From contig JAQSDW010000121.1 in NCBI GenBank assembly GCA_029946105.1, positions 1 through 33,837 on the forward strand: a stretch of DNA of 33,837 bases, written 5' to 3'. A program made the position numbers and the translations under genes. This DNA comes from Reyranella sp. (GTDB lineage Bacteria; Pseudomonadota; Alphaproteobacteria; Reyranellales; Reyranellaceae). The notes beneath the pieces are model-generated. The model was not told where the DNA came from and made no database searches. It saw nothing but the letters and a program-made list of their open reading frames with translations. Each line of letters opens with the position of its first letter. Within the stretch, counting starts at the first letter, position 1. Of the stretch, positions 1 through 8,125 are shown piece by piece.

Positions 1-1812
1 GCGACGCCTAAGGGGCCCGATCTTGTGGGAGTGCCGCGGCACTCCCCGCTTCTGGGCGATCTGCTGGAAGTTGACGGCGAAGTCGAGGCACGCGCCGCTC
101 GAGAGCTGTCCCACGAATTGGCGCTGCAACTCCTGCCAGGGCGTTTGGCTGGGCACGACGTTCGGCTTCCAGGCCTTGCGGCGCTTGGCCAGTTCGGCTG
201 CCGTGATCATGATATTGGCGGTGCGCCTGCCGATATCGACCCGCACCTTGTCCCCTGTCTTGAGCAGGGCCAAGCCGCCGCCGACTGCCGCCTCGGGTGA
301 GGCATTGAGGATCGACGGGCTGGCCGAGGTGCCGCTCTGCCGGCCATCGCCGATGCAGGGCAGCAGCAGGATCCCACCCTTCACCAGCCGGTCCGGCGGC
401 AGCATGTTCACGACTTCCGCAGCGCCCGGATAGCCCACCGGGCCAGCGTTGCGAATGAACAGGATGCTGTTCTCGTCGATCGGCAGCTTGGGGTCGTTGA
501 TCCGGTGGTGATAATCCTCCGGGCCCTCGAACACGATGGCGGTGCCCTCGAAGGCATTCTTGTCGCCCTTGCGCTCGAGGTACTTCTGGCGGAACTCGGC
601 CGAGATCACCGAGGTTTTCATGATCGCCGAGTCGAACAGGTTGCCGGAGAGAACGGCGAAGCCTGCCGTTCCGAGCATCGGCTTGTCGTAGGTCATGATC
701 ACTTCGCCATCAGCCGGCTTCGCGCCCTTGAGATTCCGCGCCATGGTCTTGCCGCTGACGGTTAGGGCGTCGCCATGAATCTTCTTCTTTCGAAGAAGCT
801 CGGCCATCACCGTCGGCACGCCGCCTGCCTGATGGAATGCCTCGCCGAGATACTTGCCGGCCGGCATGCAATTCACCAGCAGCGGGATGTCGTAGCCGAT
901 CTTGTCCCAGTCGCTGTTGATCAGTTTTACGCCGATGTGGCGGGCGATCGCATTGATGTGCGGCGGACAGTTGGTCGACGCGCCCAGCGCGCTCGCGGCG
1001 ACGATGGCGTTCTCGAACGCCTTGCGCGTCAGGATGTCGGACGGTTTTAGATCCTCCCACACCATGTCGACGATGCGCTTGCCGGTCTCGTAGGCGATCT
1101 GGCCACGCTCCCGATAGGGTCCGGGAATGGCCGCGCAGCCGGTGAGCGACATGCCGAGCGCCTCGGCCATGCTGTTCATGGAAAGCGCCGTGCCCATCGT
1201 GTTGCAGTGACCGACGGAGGGCGCGCTCGACGCCACCATCTCGACGAACTGCTCCATGTCAATGCGTCCGGCCGCCAGTTCCTGGCGGGCGTACCACACG
1301 ATGGTGCCGGAGCCCGCGAGGCCGCCGGCAAAGTGGCCGTCGAGCATCGGGCCGCCCGACAGCACGATCGCCGGAATATTGACCGTCGCCGCGCCCATGA
1401 TCATGGCAGGGGTGGTCTTGTCGCAGCCGGTGGTCAGCACGACGCCGTCGAAGAAATATCCGTACAGGCACTCGACCAGGCTGAGGTAGGCCAGATTGCG
1501 GTCGAGCGCCGCGGTCGGCCGCTTGCCCGTCTCTTGGATGGGATGGACGGGGAACTCGATGGGAATGCCACCGGCGTCGCGGATGCCGTCGCGCACCCGG
1601 GAAGCCAGCTCGAGATGGTGCCGGTTACAGGGCGAGAGGTCGCTGCCGGTCTGGGCGATACCGATGATCGGCCGGCCGCTGCGCAGTTCCGCCAGCGTCA
1701 GGCCGAAATTCATGTAGCGCTCGAGATAGAGCGCCGCCATCGTTGGATCGCCCGGCGCGTCGAACCATTCGCGGCTGCGCAGGCGACGCTTGCCCTTCTT
1801 CTTGTCGGCCAT
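1..1812 (-). CDS. IlvD/Edd-family sugar-acid dehydratase, XylD-like (3' end beyond window)
   Basis: The frame stays open to base 1, giving 604 codons without a stop, so only a few C-terminal residues are missing. The family dehydrates sugar acids or dihydroxy acids to 2-keto-3-deoxy acids using an Fe-S cluster. The three cluster cysteines are visible in SDLSPCNR (C62), TTGCDKTTP (C130) and GHCNTMGTA (C203), and GDGRQSGT and SPEAAVGGG occur late. From memory, the N-terminal [18 protein letters not shown] and the closing PRHSH resemble Caulobacter D-xylonate dehydratase XylD more than IlvD proper or L-arabonate dehydratase. The ATG at 1812 has GGAGG nearby. It is divergent from a KdgK-type kinase, with KDPG aldolase encoded nearby. 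That favours a 2-keto-3-deoxy-sugar-acid route, but whether the substrate is C5 or C6 cannot be read from sequence. Confidence 0.88.
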   Translation of the reverse strand, partial: MADKKKGKRRLRSREWFDAPGDPTMAALYLERYMNFGLTLAELRSGRPIIGIAQTGSDLSPCNRHHLELASRVRDGIRDAGGIPIEFPVHPIQETGKRPTAALDRNLAYLSLVECLYGYFFDGVVLTTGCDKTTPAMIMGAATVNIPAIVLSGGPMLDGHFAGGLAGSGTIVWYARQELAAGRIDMEQFVEMVASSAPSVGHCNTMGTALSMNSMAEALGMSLTGCAAIPGPYRERGQIAYETGKRIVDMVWEDLKPSDILTRKAFENAIVAASALGASTNCPPHINAIARHIGVKLINSDWDKIGYDIPLLVNCMPAGKYLGEAFHQAGGVPTVMAELLRKKKIHGDALTVSGKTMARNLKGAKPADGEVIMTYDKPMLGTAGFAVLSGNLFDSAIMKTSVISAEFRQKYLERKGDKNAFEGTAIVFEGPEDYHHRINDPKLPIDENSILFIRNAGPVGYPGAAEVVNMLPPDRLVKGGILLLPCIGDGRQSGTSASPSILNASPEAAVGGGLALLKTGDKVRVDIGRRTANIMITAAELAKRRKAWKPNVVPSQTPWQELQRQFVGQLSSGACLDFAVNFQQIAQKRGVPRHSHKIGPLRRR

Positions 1813-1913
1813 CCCATTTCCTCCGGATTTGTTGCCGCAACCCTGGGAGAAGGCGTCCTCGGAGTCCAGTGCTTCGCTTGAGGTTCGTCCGGCGCCGTGA
1901 CAAATCTCCAACC
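1813..1913. promoter_or_regulatory. divergent intergenic region, dehydratase / sugar kinase
   Basis: This 101-base gap separates two divergent start codons and must hold the promoters for both genes unless they lie inside coding sequence. The minus side has a clear Shine-Dalgarno (CGGAGGAAA) before the dehydratase ATG. The plus side has no good Shine-Dalgarno before the kinase ATG (upstream bases CAAATCTCCAACC). No convincing -35/-10 pair or long operator palindrome was found by eye. Confidence 0.4.
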
Positions 1914-2843
1914 ATGACCAACTCGCCCGACATCGTCTGCTTCGGCGAACCCCTGATCGAATTCAACCGGCCGAAGGAAGGCGACGGCCGCACCTGGCTG
2001 CAGGGCTTCGGCGGCGATTCGCAGAACGTGGCGATCGCGGCGGCCCGCCAGGGCGCCTCGGCGGGCTATCTCACCGGCGTCGGCCAGGACTGGATGGGCG
2101 ATGCCTTCCTCGATCTCTGGAAATCGGAAGGCGTCGATGCGTCTCGCGTTACCCGCCATCCCTCGGCGCCGACCGGCGTCAGCTTCGTGACGCACAGCGC
2201 GGCCGGCCACAAATTCGACTACCTGCGCAAGAACTCCGCCGCCTCGCTGATGACGCCGGAGACGCTGGCCGCTGACTACATCGCCGGCGCCAAGTTCTTT
2301 CACCTCTCGGCGATCGGCCAGGCCATCAGCGACAGCGCGCGGCAAACCTGTGACGCGGCGATCGACGCGGCCTGCAAGGCCGGCGTGAAGGTCTCCTACG
2401 ACACCAACCTGCGGCTGCGCCTGTGGGACCTAGATGTCGCGCGCAAGGTAATCGACGCCACCATCGCCCGCTGCGACGTGGCTCTGCCCAGTCTCGACGA
2501 TTCCCAGCAGCTCACCGGAATGCAGGAGCCCGACGCAATCGCCGACTACTATCTCACGCTCGGCGCGCCGCTGGTGGCGCTGAAGATGGGTTCTGAAGGG
2601 GTGTTGGTGGCGTCCGGCCGCGACCGCTTCCGCCTGCTTGCACATCGCGTCGAGGCGGTCGATGCCACGGGCGCCGGCGACACGTTCGATGGCGCCTTTC
2701 TCGCCCGCCTGCTGGCCGGTGACGATCCCCAGACCGCGGCTCGCTACGCCAATGTCGCGGCGGCCCTGTCGACGATGGGTTATGGCGCCGTGGCGCCCAT
2801 GCCCCGGCGGGCCGAGGTGCTCAAAGCGCTGTCGCGCGCCTGA
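1914..2843 (+). CDS. kdgK: PfkB-family sugar kinase, probable 2-keto-3-deoxygluconate kinase
   Basis: The 309-residue length is usual for KdgK-type ribokinase-family enzymes, which phosphorylate 2-keto-3-deoxygluconate to KDPG with ATP in the cytoplasm. Visible signatures are the N-terminal CFGEPLIEF strand, the GG-D-NVA substrate motif (residues 33-40) and the C-terminal [13 protein letters not shown] block with catalytic Asp256. The ATG at 1914 begins the conserved first strand; the open frame runs back to 1743, but that part overlaps the divergent dehydratase and has no family similarity. No strong ribosome binding site precedes it. The 3' end overlaps the convergent hydroxylase gene by 23 bases. 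A dehydratase upstream and KDPG aldolase downstream support a KDG kinase role, though a related keto-deoxy sugar acid is possible. Confidence 0.85.
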   Translation: MTNSPDIVCFGEPLIEFNRPKEGDGRTWLQGFGGDSQNVAIAAARQGASAGYLTGVGQDWMGDAFLDLWKSEGVDASRVTRHPSAPTGVSFVTHSAAGHKFDYLRKNSAASLMTPETLAADYIAGAKFFHLSAIGQAISDSARQTCDAAIDAACKAGVKVSYDTNLRLRLWDLDVARKVIDATIARCDVALPSLDDSQQLTGMQEPDAIADYYLTLGAPLVALKMGSEGVLVASGRDRFRLLAHRVEAVDATGAGDTFDGAFLARLLAGDDPQTAARYANVAAALSTMGYGAVAPMPRRAEVLKALSRA

Positions 2844-3795
2844 AGCGACGGGGCAGCAATGCCCGCACCAGCCGGCCCAGGACCGTGACCTGCTGGGTGA
2901 TCCAGCCGCGCCCGTTGTCGGCCTCGACTTCGGGATCGTCGACTCCGGTCGGGCGGTGCTTGCCGTCGTAGTTCGCCGTGCCGAACAGGATGTCCCAGAT
3001 CGGGAACACCGGCGCGAAATTATGATCGTGGATGTGGCGTTCGTCCGGGCCGGCCATGGCGTGATGCAGGCGATGGAACCGAGGACCGACGAGCAGCCTC
3101 TGCCCGACCCGGCCGAAGCTCATGTCGACATTGGCATGCGACCAGCTTTCGACGAGGCGGCCGATCATCAGGATCAGAATGTAATCATCGGGCTGGACGC
3201 CCACGAATTGGGCAAAAACCACCAGTGCCAGCGTCATCAACAGATCGTCGACAACGTGATTGCGGTCGTCGCTCCAGACCGTCACCTGCCGTTGGCTGTG
3301 ATGCAGACTGTGGAGCGCCCACCACCAGCCAAACCTGTGCTGCGCTCGATGAAGCCAGTAGGCGGCGAAATCATAGAGGATGAAATAGACGAGGAACGAG
3401 GCCAGCGCGCTGTCGTGAATCCAGGGCACGATGCGCTCGAGCCGCGGCGGCGCATACCCCCAGGAACGCACAAGATGCTCGATCTCGTTGGAGATGGGAT
3501 AGGTCACCATGAAGACGGCAAGTGGAACGATGCCGAGCTTGTTCAGAACCGTGTAGACGCGGTCCACGCCGACAAGATCGTCGTTCGGCCACTTTTCCAG
3601 GGGCCAGCGCCGCTCGAGGAAGCGCATGCCGAGTGCGATGACCAGGATCTGCACGATCCCGAGCATGACGATCTCGACGGCGTTGAAGGCCGGCTCGAAC
3701 CATTCCATCAGGCCGAAACGGAAAAGGACCGGACTTACGAGCGTCTCGAAGATCCAGGTCTGGGCGCCGATCCAAATGTCGAGGAGTTGGCGCAT
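2821..3795 (-). CDS. Fatty acid hydroxylase / sterol desaturase superfamily membrane protein
   Basis: This 324-residue membrane protein has the histidine clusters of the di-iron fatty acid hydroxylase superfamily: HRAQH (149-153), HSLHH (162-166), HRLHH (241-245) and HDHNF (256-260). Hydrophobic segments lie near residues 38-58, 86-100, 130-147 and 183-212. Such enzymes hydroxylate or desaturate lipids, sterols or carotenoids at the membrane; the substrate cannot be told here. The ATG at 3795 was chosen because the longer frame (to 3984) overlaps the upstream gene and carries no family sequence. It lies 11 bases after the stop of the beta-propeller gene, so it is the last gene of the TAXI-SDR-eda operon. 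Its 3' end overlaps the kinase gene on the opposite strand, leaving no room for a separate terminator. Confidence 0.85.
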   Translation of the reverse strand: MRQLLDIWIGAQTWIFETLVSPVLFRFGLMEWFEPAFNAVEIVMLGIVQILVIALGMRFLERRWPLEKWPNDDLVGVDRVYTVLNKLGIVPLAVFMVTYPISNEIEHLVRSWGYAPPRLERIVPWIHDSALASFLVYFILYDFAAYWLHRAQHRFGWWWALHSLHHSQRQVTVWSDDRNHVVDDLLMTLALVVFAQFVGVQPDDYILILMIGRLVESWSHANVDMSFGRVGQRLLVGPRFHRLHHAMAGPDERHIHDHNFAPVFPIWDILFGTANYDGKHRPTGVDDPEVEADNGRGWITQQVTVLGRLVRALLPRRFRRATAL

Positions 3796-3806
3796 TGGTG
3801 CGCCTG

Positions 3807-4811
3807 CTATTTTTGGTCGGCCGCCGTCGACGCCGCACGCACCGGCGCCAACTTCGTCCCCGCCGCGCCGGACTTGAGCATGAGAACGCCGTGCGGCGAC
3901 TTGCCGACGGGAATGGAGGCGACCACTTTCATCTGCTCGATGTCCACCACCGCAATGCGGCGCAGGAATCGCTGGGTGACCCACAGCTCCTTGCCATCGG
4001 GCGTGATGTCCATACAGTCCGGGCCGCCGGGAACACGGACGCTTCCGACGACCTTCATATCCTGGGTGTCGATCAGCGAGACCGTGCCTTCAACGCGATT
4101 GCTCAGGAAGTAATGACGACCATCGCCCTTGGGAAAGAAATTGTGGGCGCCCTTGCCAGTTTGCAGGCTGCCGGTCGTCGAGCCGTCCTTTGGATCGACG
4201 ACTACAAGTCCATCCGCTCCCGTCAGGGCAACGAGCAGGCGCTTGTTGTCAGGCAACATGACGACACCTGCCGGCGCTTCGCCGACCTTGACGTTCCATT
4301 TGATCGCCTGCGTCTGCAAGTCGAAGGCGACGAGTCGACCGGTCTGCTGGAGTGTAACGAAGACCGTCTTGGAGTCGGCATCAAACGCCATGTGGCTGGG
4401 CAGGCCGTCGATGAAGATGCGTCCGGCCAGCTTGAAGTCGTCGGCGCGATAGATGTCGACATGGTCGAGCCGGTAGGCCGCGGTGACGAACCACTTGCCG
4501 TCCGGGCTGAAGCCCAAGTGATAGGGATCGATGATATCGCGCACGACGCGGCGGCGCTCGCCCGTCTTGACGTCAAGCACCAGGAGTTCATTGGTCGCCG
4601 TCGAGCCGACGATCACTTCCTTGCCGTCGGGTGTCACCAGGAGATGATGCGGCTCACGGCCGACCGGCAGACGCGCCAGTTCAACCCGGCCGCTGCGGCT
4701 CAAGATGCTGTAGGAGGCCTCTTCGGAATTCAGCACCAGGACAGCGTCCGCCTGGACCGGCCCGACGATACTCAGGGCCAGTAAAATCGCCAGAAACACC
4801 ATTTTTTTCAT
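3807..4811 (-). CDS. Exported YVTN/YncE-type beta-propeller protein
   Basis: The 334-residue product starts with a signal peptide (MKKMVFLAILLALSIVG, probable cleavage near VQADA), so it is probably periplasmic. The rest consists of repeated blades of about 40 residues with recurring patterns such as VGREPHHLLVTPDGKEV, LGFSPDGKWFV, PSHMAFDADSKTVFV, PDCMDITPDGKELWV and PVGKSPHGVLM. This is the YVTN/cytochrome-D1-like fold, usually a binding or scaffold domain. No haem-binding CXXCH is present, so it is not itself a cytochrome. The start at 4811 has a GAGGAG about 14 bases upstream; an ATG at 4802 is an alternative. It sits between eda and a membrane hydroxylase in one operon. A role partnering the hydroxylase is only inferred from adjacency. 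Confidence 0.8.
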   Translation of the reverse strand: MKKMVFLAILLALSIVGPVQADAVLVLNSEEASYSILSRSGRVELARLPVGREPHHLLVTPDGKEVIVGSTATNELLVLDVKTGERRRVVRDIIDPYHLGFSPDGKWFVTAAYRLDHVDIYRADDFKLAGRIFIDGLPSHMAFDADSKTVFVTLQQTGRLVAFDLQTQAIKWNVKVGEAPAGVVMLPDNKRLLVALTGADGLVVVDPKDGSTTGSLQTGKGAHNFFPKGDGRHYFLSNRVEGTVSLIDTQDMKVVGSVRVPGGPDCMDITPDGKELWVTQRFLRRIAVVDIEQMKVVASIPVGKSPHGVLMLKSGAAGTKLAPVRAASTAADQK

Positions 4812-4858
4812 TGGGTCAGACCGAACTCCTCAGATAGTCTTGAAGCATCTTTCCCGTA

Positions 4859-4868
4859 CTAGCGCTAG
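4859..4868. repeat. 10-bp perfect palindrome over the eda stop codon
   Basis: CTAGCGCTAG is self-complementary over all ten bases and contains the eda TAG stop. It lies at the start of a 53-base gap before the beta-propeller gene. It is too short to act as a terminator and lacks a T-run; function unknown. Confidence 0.4.
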
Positions 4869-5491
4869 GGGTGTTTGAGCGTTGCGGCTGCGGCGGCAAG
4901 CCGCTCGATCTGTAGCCAATCCTGGGTCGCCAAGGCGTCCCTCGGCGCCACCCAGGAGCCGCCGATACAGGCCACATTGGCCAGCGCCAGATATGCCGGC
5001 GCACTGTCGGCGCCGATTCCACCGGTCGGGCAGAAGCGCAATCCGGGCAGTGGCGCGGCAACCGCCTTCAGCCAACTCAGCCCACCCGCGGTATCGGCCG
5101 GAAAAAACTTCAGCAGGGTGAGTCCCCGTTCGGCCAACACCATGGCCTCCGAGACGGTCTGGACGCCGGGCAAAAACGGCAGCCCTGAAGCTGTCGCGGC
5201 GGTCGCCAGGCCGGGCGTGCAACCTGGGCTGACGGCAAACCTGGCGCCGGCTTTCTGGGCCTCATTGAGCTGGCGCGCATTCAGGACCGTGCCCGCGCCG
5301 ACCACTGCGTCGGGAACCTCGTTCGCGATGGCTCGCAGCGCTTCCAGGGCCACGCCGGTTCGAAGCGTGATCTCGATGACCCGAAGGCCGCCGCGGACGA
5401 GCGCCCGCGCCAACGGCACCGCGTCGGCCTGCCGTTCGATCGTCAGGACCGGGATGACCGGGACCAGCGCCGCGATGGCCGACATGTCCAT
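4865..5491 (-). CDS. eda: KDPG/KHG aldolase
   Basis: The 208-residue protein matches the class I KDPG/KHG aldolase family, which cleaves 2-keto-3-deoxy-6-phosphogluconate to pyruvate and glyceraldehyde-3-phosphate. Visible active-site elements are VIEITLRT with Glu40 and Arg44, GAGTVLN (66-71), the Schiff-base lysine in LLKFFPA (Lys128) and the phosphate loop CPTGGIG (154-160). The frame could open at a TTG at 5506, but that TTG lies inside the TTGGAG ribosome binding site, so ATG 5491 is preferred (GGAG 9 bases upstream, 2 bases after the SDR stop); ATG 5485 is also possible. It is third in the operon after the TAXI receptor and SDR. With the nearby kinase it completes the lower Entner-Doudoroff steps. 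Confidence 0.93.
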   Translation of the reverse strand: MDMSAIAALVPVIPVLTIERQADAVPLARALVRGGLRVIEITLRTGVALEALRAIANEVPDAVVGAGTVLNARQLNEAQKAGARFAVSPGCTPGLATAATASGLPFLPGVQTVSEAMVLAERGLTLLKFFPADTAGGLSWLKAVAAPLPGLRFCPTGGIGADSAPAYLALANVACIGGSWVAPRDALATQDWLQIERLAAAAATLKHP

Positions 5492-5493
5492 GG

Positions 5494-6228
5494 TCAGACG
5501 CTCCAACCCCCGTCGACGACGTTCACAGTACCCGTCGTGAAGCCCGCTTCGTCGCTGGCAAGGTAGACCGCAAGCGCTGCGATTTCCTCGGACGAGCCGA
5601 AGCGGCCGGTCGGCTGTCGCTGCAGGAAGAACTGCTTGGCATCCGCTCCCCCGCCCAGTGCGCCGATCCGCTCGTCAAGCGACGGTGTCTGCACAGTGCC
5701 GGGACAGATGGCGTTGCAGCGGATGCCCTTGCTGACGTAATCAACGGCGACCGATTTGGTGAGGCCGATCACGGCTGCCTTGGTCGTCCCATAGATGAAC
5801 CGCAGGGCCGCGCCCTTAACCGACGAGGCGGCGGACGACATGTTGACGATCGATCCCGAGCTTTTGCCGAGCATCCCCGGCAGAAACGCCTGAATTGTCC
5901 AGAACATGCTGCGCACGTTGAGATCGAAGGCGAATCGCCATTGCTCGTCGGTCGCCTCCAGGATGGATCCGTGGTGGACGAAGCCGGCGCAGTTGAACAG
6001 GACGTCGATGGACCCGGTCTGCTCGGCGAGCGAGGCGATCGCGCTCTTGTCAAGCACATCGAGCTTGTGGGTCGTGATGCCGGGCACATCGGCGAGTGCC
6101 TGGAGCTTTGCGGCATCGACATCGGTCGCCCAGACCGTGGCGCCTTCCCTGGCGAAGGCGCGGGCCGTCGCCGCGCCGATGCCCTGCCCCGCCGCCGTGA
6201 CGACGCAGATCTTGCCCTTCAAACGCAT
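5494..6228 (-). CDS. SDR-family NAD-dependent oxidoreductase (BDH2 / keto-deoxy-fuconate dehydrogenase-like)
   Basis: The 244-residue classical short-chain dehydrogenase has a cofactor motif TAAGQGIG (11-18), an acidic residue at the end of strand 2 (WATD, Asp36, favouring NAD over NADP), NCAG (79-82) and the catalytic Ser132, Tyr146 and Lys150 in YGTTK. Phrases such as FVHHGSIL, NVRSMFW, SSVKG and CPGTVQTPSL are, from memory, typical of the BDH2/DHRS6 group and of bacterial 2-keto-3-deoxy-L-fuconate 4-dehydrogenases. Location between a TAXI receptor and eda favours oxidation of a sugar or keto-deoxy sugar acid, but hydroxybutyrate dehydrogenase activity cannot be excluded. The gap to the TAXI gene is 27 bases and to eda 2 bases, so it is cotranscribed. 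Confidence 0.85.
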   Translation of the reverse strand: MRLKGKICVVTAAGQGIGAATARAFAREGATVWATDVDAAKLQALADVPGITTHKLDVLDKSAIASLAEQTGSIDVLFNCAGFVHHGSILEATDEQWRFAFDLNVRSMFWTIQAFLPGMLGKSSGSIVNMSSAASSVKGAALRFIYGTTKAAVIGLTKSVAVDYVSKGIRCNAICPGTVQTPSLDERIGALGGGADAKQFFLQRQPTGRFGSSEEIAALAVYLASDEAGFTTGTVNVVDGGWSV

Positions 6229-6255
6229 ATACCCGTCCCTGCTCCTGCCTGGCCT

Positions 6256-7263
6256 CTACTTGATGAGACCCTTCTCCTTGTAGAACTTCTCGGCCCCGGC
6301 ATGCAGCGGGATTCCCAGGCCGTCCAGTGCCGAGTCCAGCTTGATCGTCTTGCCCTTGGCGTGGCCCGAGTCCAGCAGCTTGCGGGTGCTGGGATTCCAG
6401 AGGGCGGCGGTGACTGCGTAGATCAGGACATCGGGCAGCTTCGAGGATGTCACCCAGATCGCGTTCACGCTCACTGTCTTCACGCCCTCGACATTCTTGT
6501 AGGCATTGTCCGGAATCTCGTCTGCACTGAAGAAGTTGTACTGCTTGATCAACGCCGCGGCCTCCGGCCCGTCGATCGGCACGAGATCGATCCCGGTGGT
6601 GGCCGCGAGCTCGGAGATAGCTCCCTGCGGCCAGCCGCTGACGTTGAAGAAGGCGTCGAGCGTGCTGTCCTTAAGTCTGTCGGCGGCTTGCTGGGGCTTC
6701 AGGTACTCGGCCTTGACGTCTTTTTCGGTGAGGCCATAGGCGGAGAAGATGAGCCGGGCGTCGACGAGCGTTCCCGAGCCGGGCTCGTCCAGCGACACGC
6801 GCTTGCCCTTCAGATCCTTGATCGCCTTGATACCGGCGCCCTTGCGGGCCACCAGTTGGAAGCTCTCCGGATAGAGATTGGCGATGGCCCGCAGGGAATC
6901 GACCTTCGCACGGCCTTCGTAGATTCCGGTGCCGGTGTAACCCCAAAAGGCCACGTCGGACTGGATGAAAGCCGATTGCATGCCGCCGTTGCCGATCGCG
7001 GCGACATTGGCGACCGATCCGTTGGAAGCGACGGCCGTCGCCACCAGTCCAGGAACGCCGCACGATCCTCCGTCGGCGCAGGCGCGCGATCCGGGCGGGT
7101 TGGAAATTGCATTGGCGATCAGGCCGCCGATCGGGAAATACGTTCCCGCAGTGCCACCGGTGCCGATACGGAAAAACGTGATGTCCTGGGCACGAGCGGG
7201 CAGGCCGCCGAGCAGGCCGGTGCTGAGGCCGCCGAGCACTGCGGCCCTGCGATTGATCAACAT
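6256..7263 (-). CDS. TAXI-family TRAP transporter solute receptor
   Basis: The 335-residue exported protein has the TAXI-family opening RIGTGGTAGTYFPIGGLIANAIS just after a signal peptide, and later VSLDEPGSGT and AEYLKPQQAADRLKDS. The leader has adjacent arginines followed by a hydrophobic stretch (NRRAAVLGGLSTGLLGG, then ARA), so Tat export is possible. TAXI receptors bind small organic acids in the periplasm and hand them to a large fused TRAP membrane subunit. No such DctM/DctQ-type gene is in the window, so its partner must lie elsewhere. It is the first gene of a five-gene minus-strand operon and has AGGGAGGG close before the ATG. Confidence 0.9.
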   Translation of the reverse strand: MLINRRAAVLGGLSTGLLGGLPARAQDITFFRIGTGGTAGTYFPIGGLIANAISNPPGSRACADGGSCGVPGLVATAVASNGSVANVAAIGNGGMQSAFIQSDVAFWGYTGTGIYEGRAKVDSLRAIANLYPESFQLVARKGAGIKAIKDLKGKRVSLDEPGSGTLVDARLIFSAYGLTEKDVKAEYLKPQQAADRLKDSTLDAFFNVSGWPQGAISELAATTGIDLVPIDGPEAAALIKQYNFFSADEIPDNAYKNVEGVKTVSVNAIWVTSSKLPDVLIYAVTAALWNPSTRKLLDSGHAKGKTIKLDSALDGLGIPLHAGAEKFYKEKGLIK

Positions 7264-7287
7264 GGCGACCCTCCCTGGCTTGCGGCG

Positions 7288-7316
7288 ATTAGACCGCGTC
7301 CAGCCGTTCGTCGCAA
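7288..7316 (-). promoter_or_regulatory. candidate sigma-70 promoter for the TAXI-SDR-eda operon
   Basis: Read on the minus strand, a -35-like TTGCGA (7311-7316) is followed after exactly 17 bases by a -10-like TCTAAT (7288-7293), five of six matches to TATAAT. Transcription would start near 7281, giving a leader of about 18 bases containing the AGGGAGGG ribosome binding site. It lies within the 63-base gap downstream of the sirtuin gene, which argues that the operon has its own promoter. By-eye call only. Confidence 0.42.
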
Positions 7317-7326
7317 TGATGGCCGA

Positions 7327-8073
7327 TCAATTAACGCCGACTGCGCGACTCATGATCGCCCCGATCTCGCCATGAATGACCATGTCGGCGGTGTCGTCCT
7401 GATCCGTCGGATCGCGATTGATAATCACCAACTCGGCGCCCTTGCGCTTGGCAAGCCCCGGAAAGCCTGCCGCGGGATAGACGACGAGCGAGCTGCCGAG
7501 CACGATGAAGAGATCGCAGCACAGCGTCTCGTCCTGGGCGCGCGCCATCGGGATCTCGGGCATCGCTTGGCCGAACGAAATGGTCGCGGTCTTCACGATG
7601 CCCTCGCATTTCACGCAGAAGGGCAGCTTGCCGCCCTCCAGAAACGACCGGCGGATCGGGTCGAGTTCGTGGCGGTGGCCGCAATCGAGGCACGTCGCAT
7701 AGGTAGTGTTGCCGTGAAGTTCGATCACCTTGGCGTCGGGAACACCGGACCGTTGGTGAAGCCCGTCGATGTTCTGGGTGATGATGGTGCTCATGCGGCC
7801 CTGCTCGACCAGCTTGGCCAGCGCCCGATGGCCGGCGTTGGGCTCGGCCTTGAGCATTGTTTCGTCGGTCGCGAACTTGCGGCGCCACGACTCCCGGCGC
7901 ATTTCCTCGGACGACATGAAATCGTCGAAATAGATCGGCTTGTATTTCGTCCAGATGCCGCCGGGCGAGCGAAAATCGGGAATTCCCGATTCAGTCGAGA
8001 TGCCTGCGCCCGTGAAGGCCACGATCCGCTTGGCTGAGCCCAGCATCGCCTGCAGTCGCTCCATGTCCTCCAT
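7327..8073 (-). CDS. Sir2-family NAD-dependent protein deacylase
   Basis: This 248-residue sirtuin removes acyl groups from protein lysines using NAD. Visible motifs are GAGIS (22-26), GIPDFRSPGG (30-39), TQNID (99-103), catalytic His120 in ELHG, four zinc cysteines (C128, C131, C153, C156) and GSSLVVYPA (193-201). The frame extends to 8187, but ATG 8073 is preceded by GGGAG at 7 bases and begins just before the conserved fold. A residue pair diagnostic of desuccinylases (Ala, Tyr-x-x-Arg) reads MRRESWRRK here and is not clear, so acyl preference is open. In bacteria such enzymes often control acyl-CoA synthetases, and a CoA ligase operon lies just upstream on the same strand (52-base gap), which makes a regulatory link plausible but unproven. 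Confidence 0.92.
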   Translation of the reverse strand: MEDMERLQAMLGSAKRIVAFTGAGISTESGIPDFRSPGGIWTKYKPIYFDDFMSSEEMRRESWRRKFATDETMLKAEPNAGHRALAKLVEQGRMSTIITQNIDGLHQRSGVPDAKVIELHGNTTYATCLDCGHRHELDPIRRSFLEGGKLPFCVKCEGIVKTATISFGQAMPEIPMARAQDETLCCDLFIVLGSSLVVYPAAGFPGLAKRKGAELVIINRDPTDQDDTADMVIHGEIGAIMSRAVGVN

Positions 8074-8125
8074 GCTTCTTCTCCCGTCCCGCGATGACGA
8101 CAGCAAGCTATGCCTCGCGCCGCGG

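Noticed and set aside
2638..4113. 491-codon plus-strand frame opposite the hydroxylase and propeller genes
   Set aside because: Starts inside the kinase gene and runs antisense to genes with intact histidine boxes and beta-propeller repeats.
5492..5506. TTG start for the KDPG aldolase at 5506
   Set aside because: The TTG is part of the TTGGAG ribosome binding site for ATG 5491, and the five extra residues have no family support.
5941..8037. 698-codon plus-strand frame opposite the SDR, TAXI and Sir2 genes
   Set aside because: It spans three real genes and their gaps on the other strand and shows no domain or plausible start signal.
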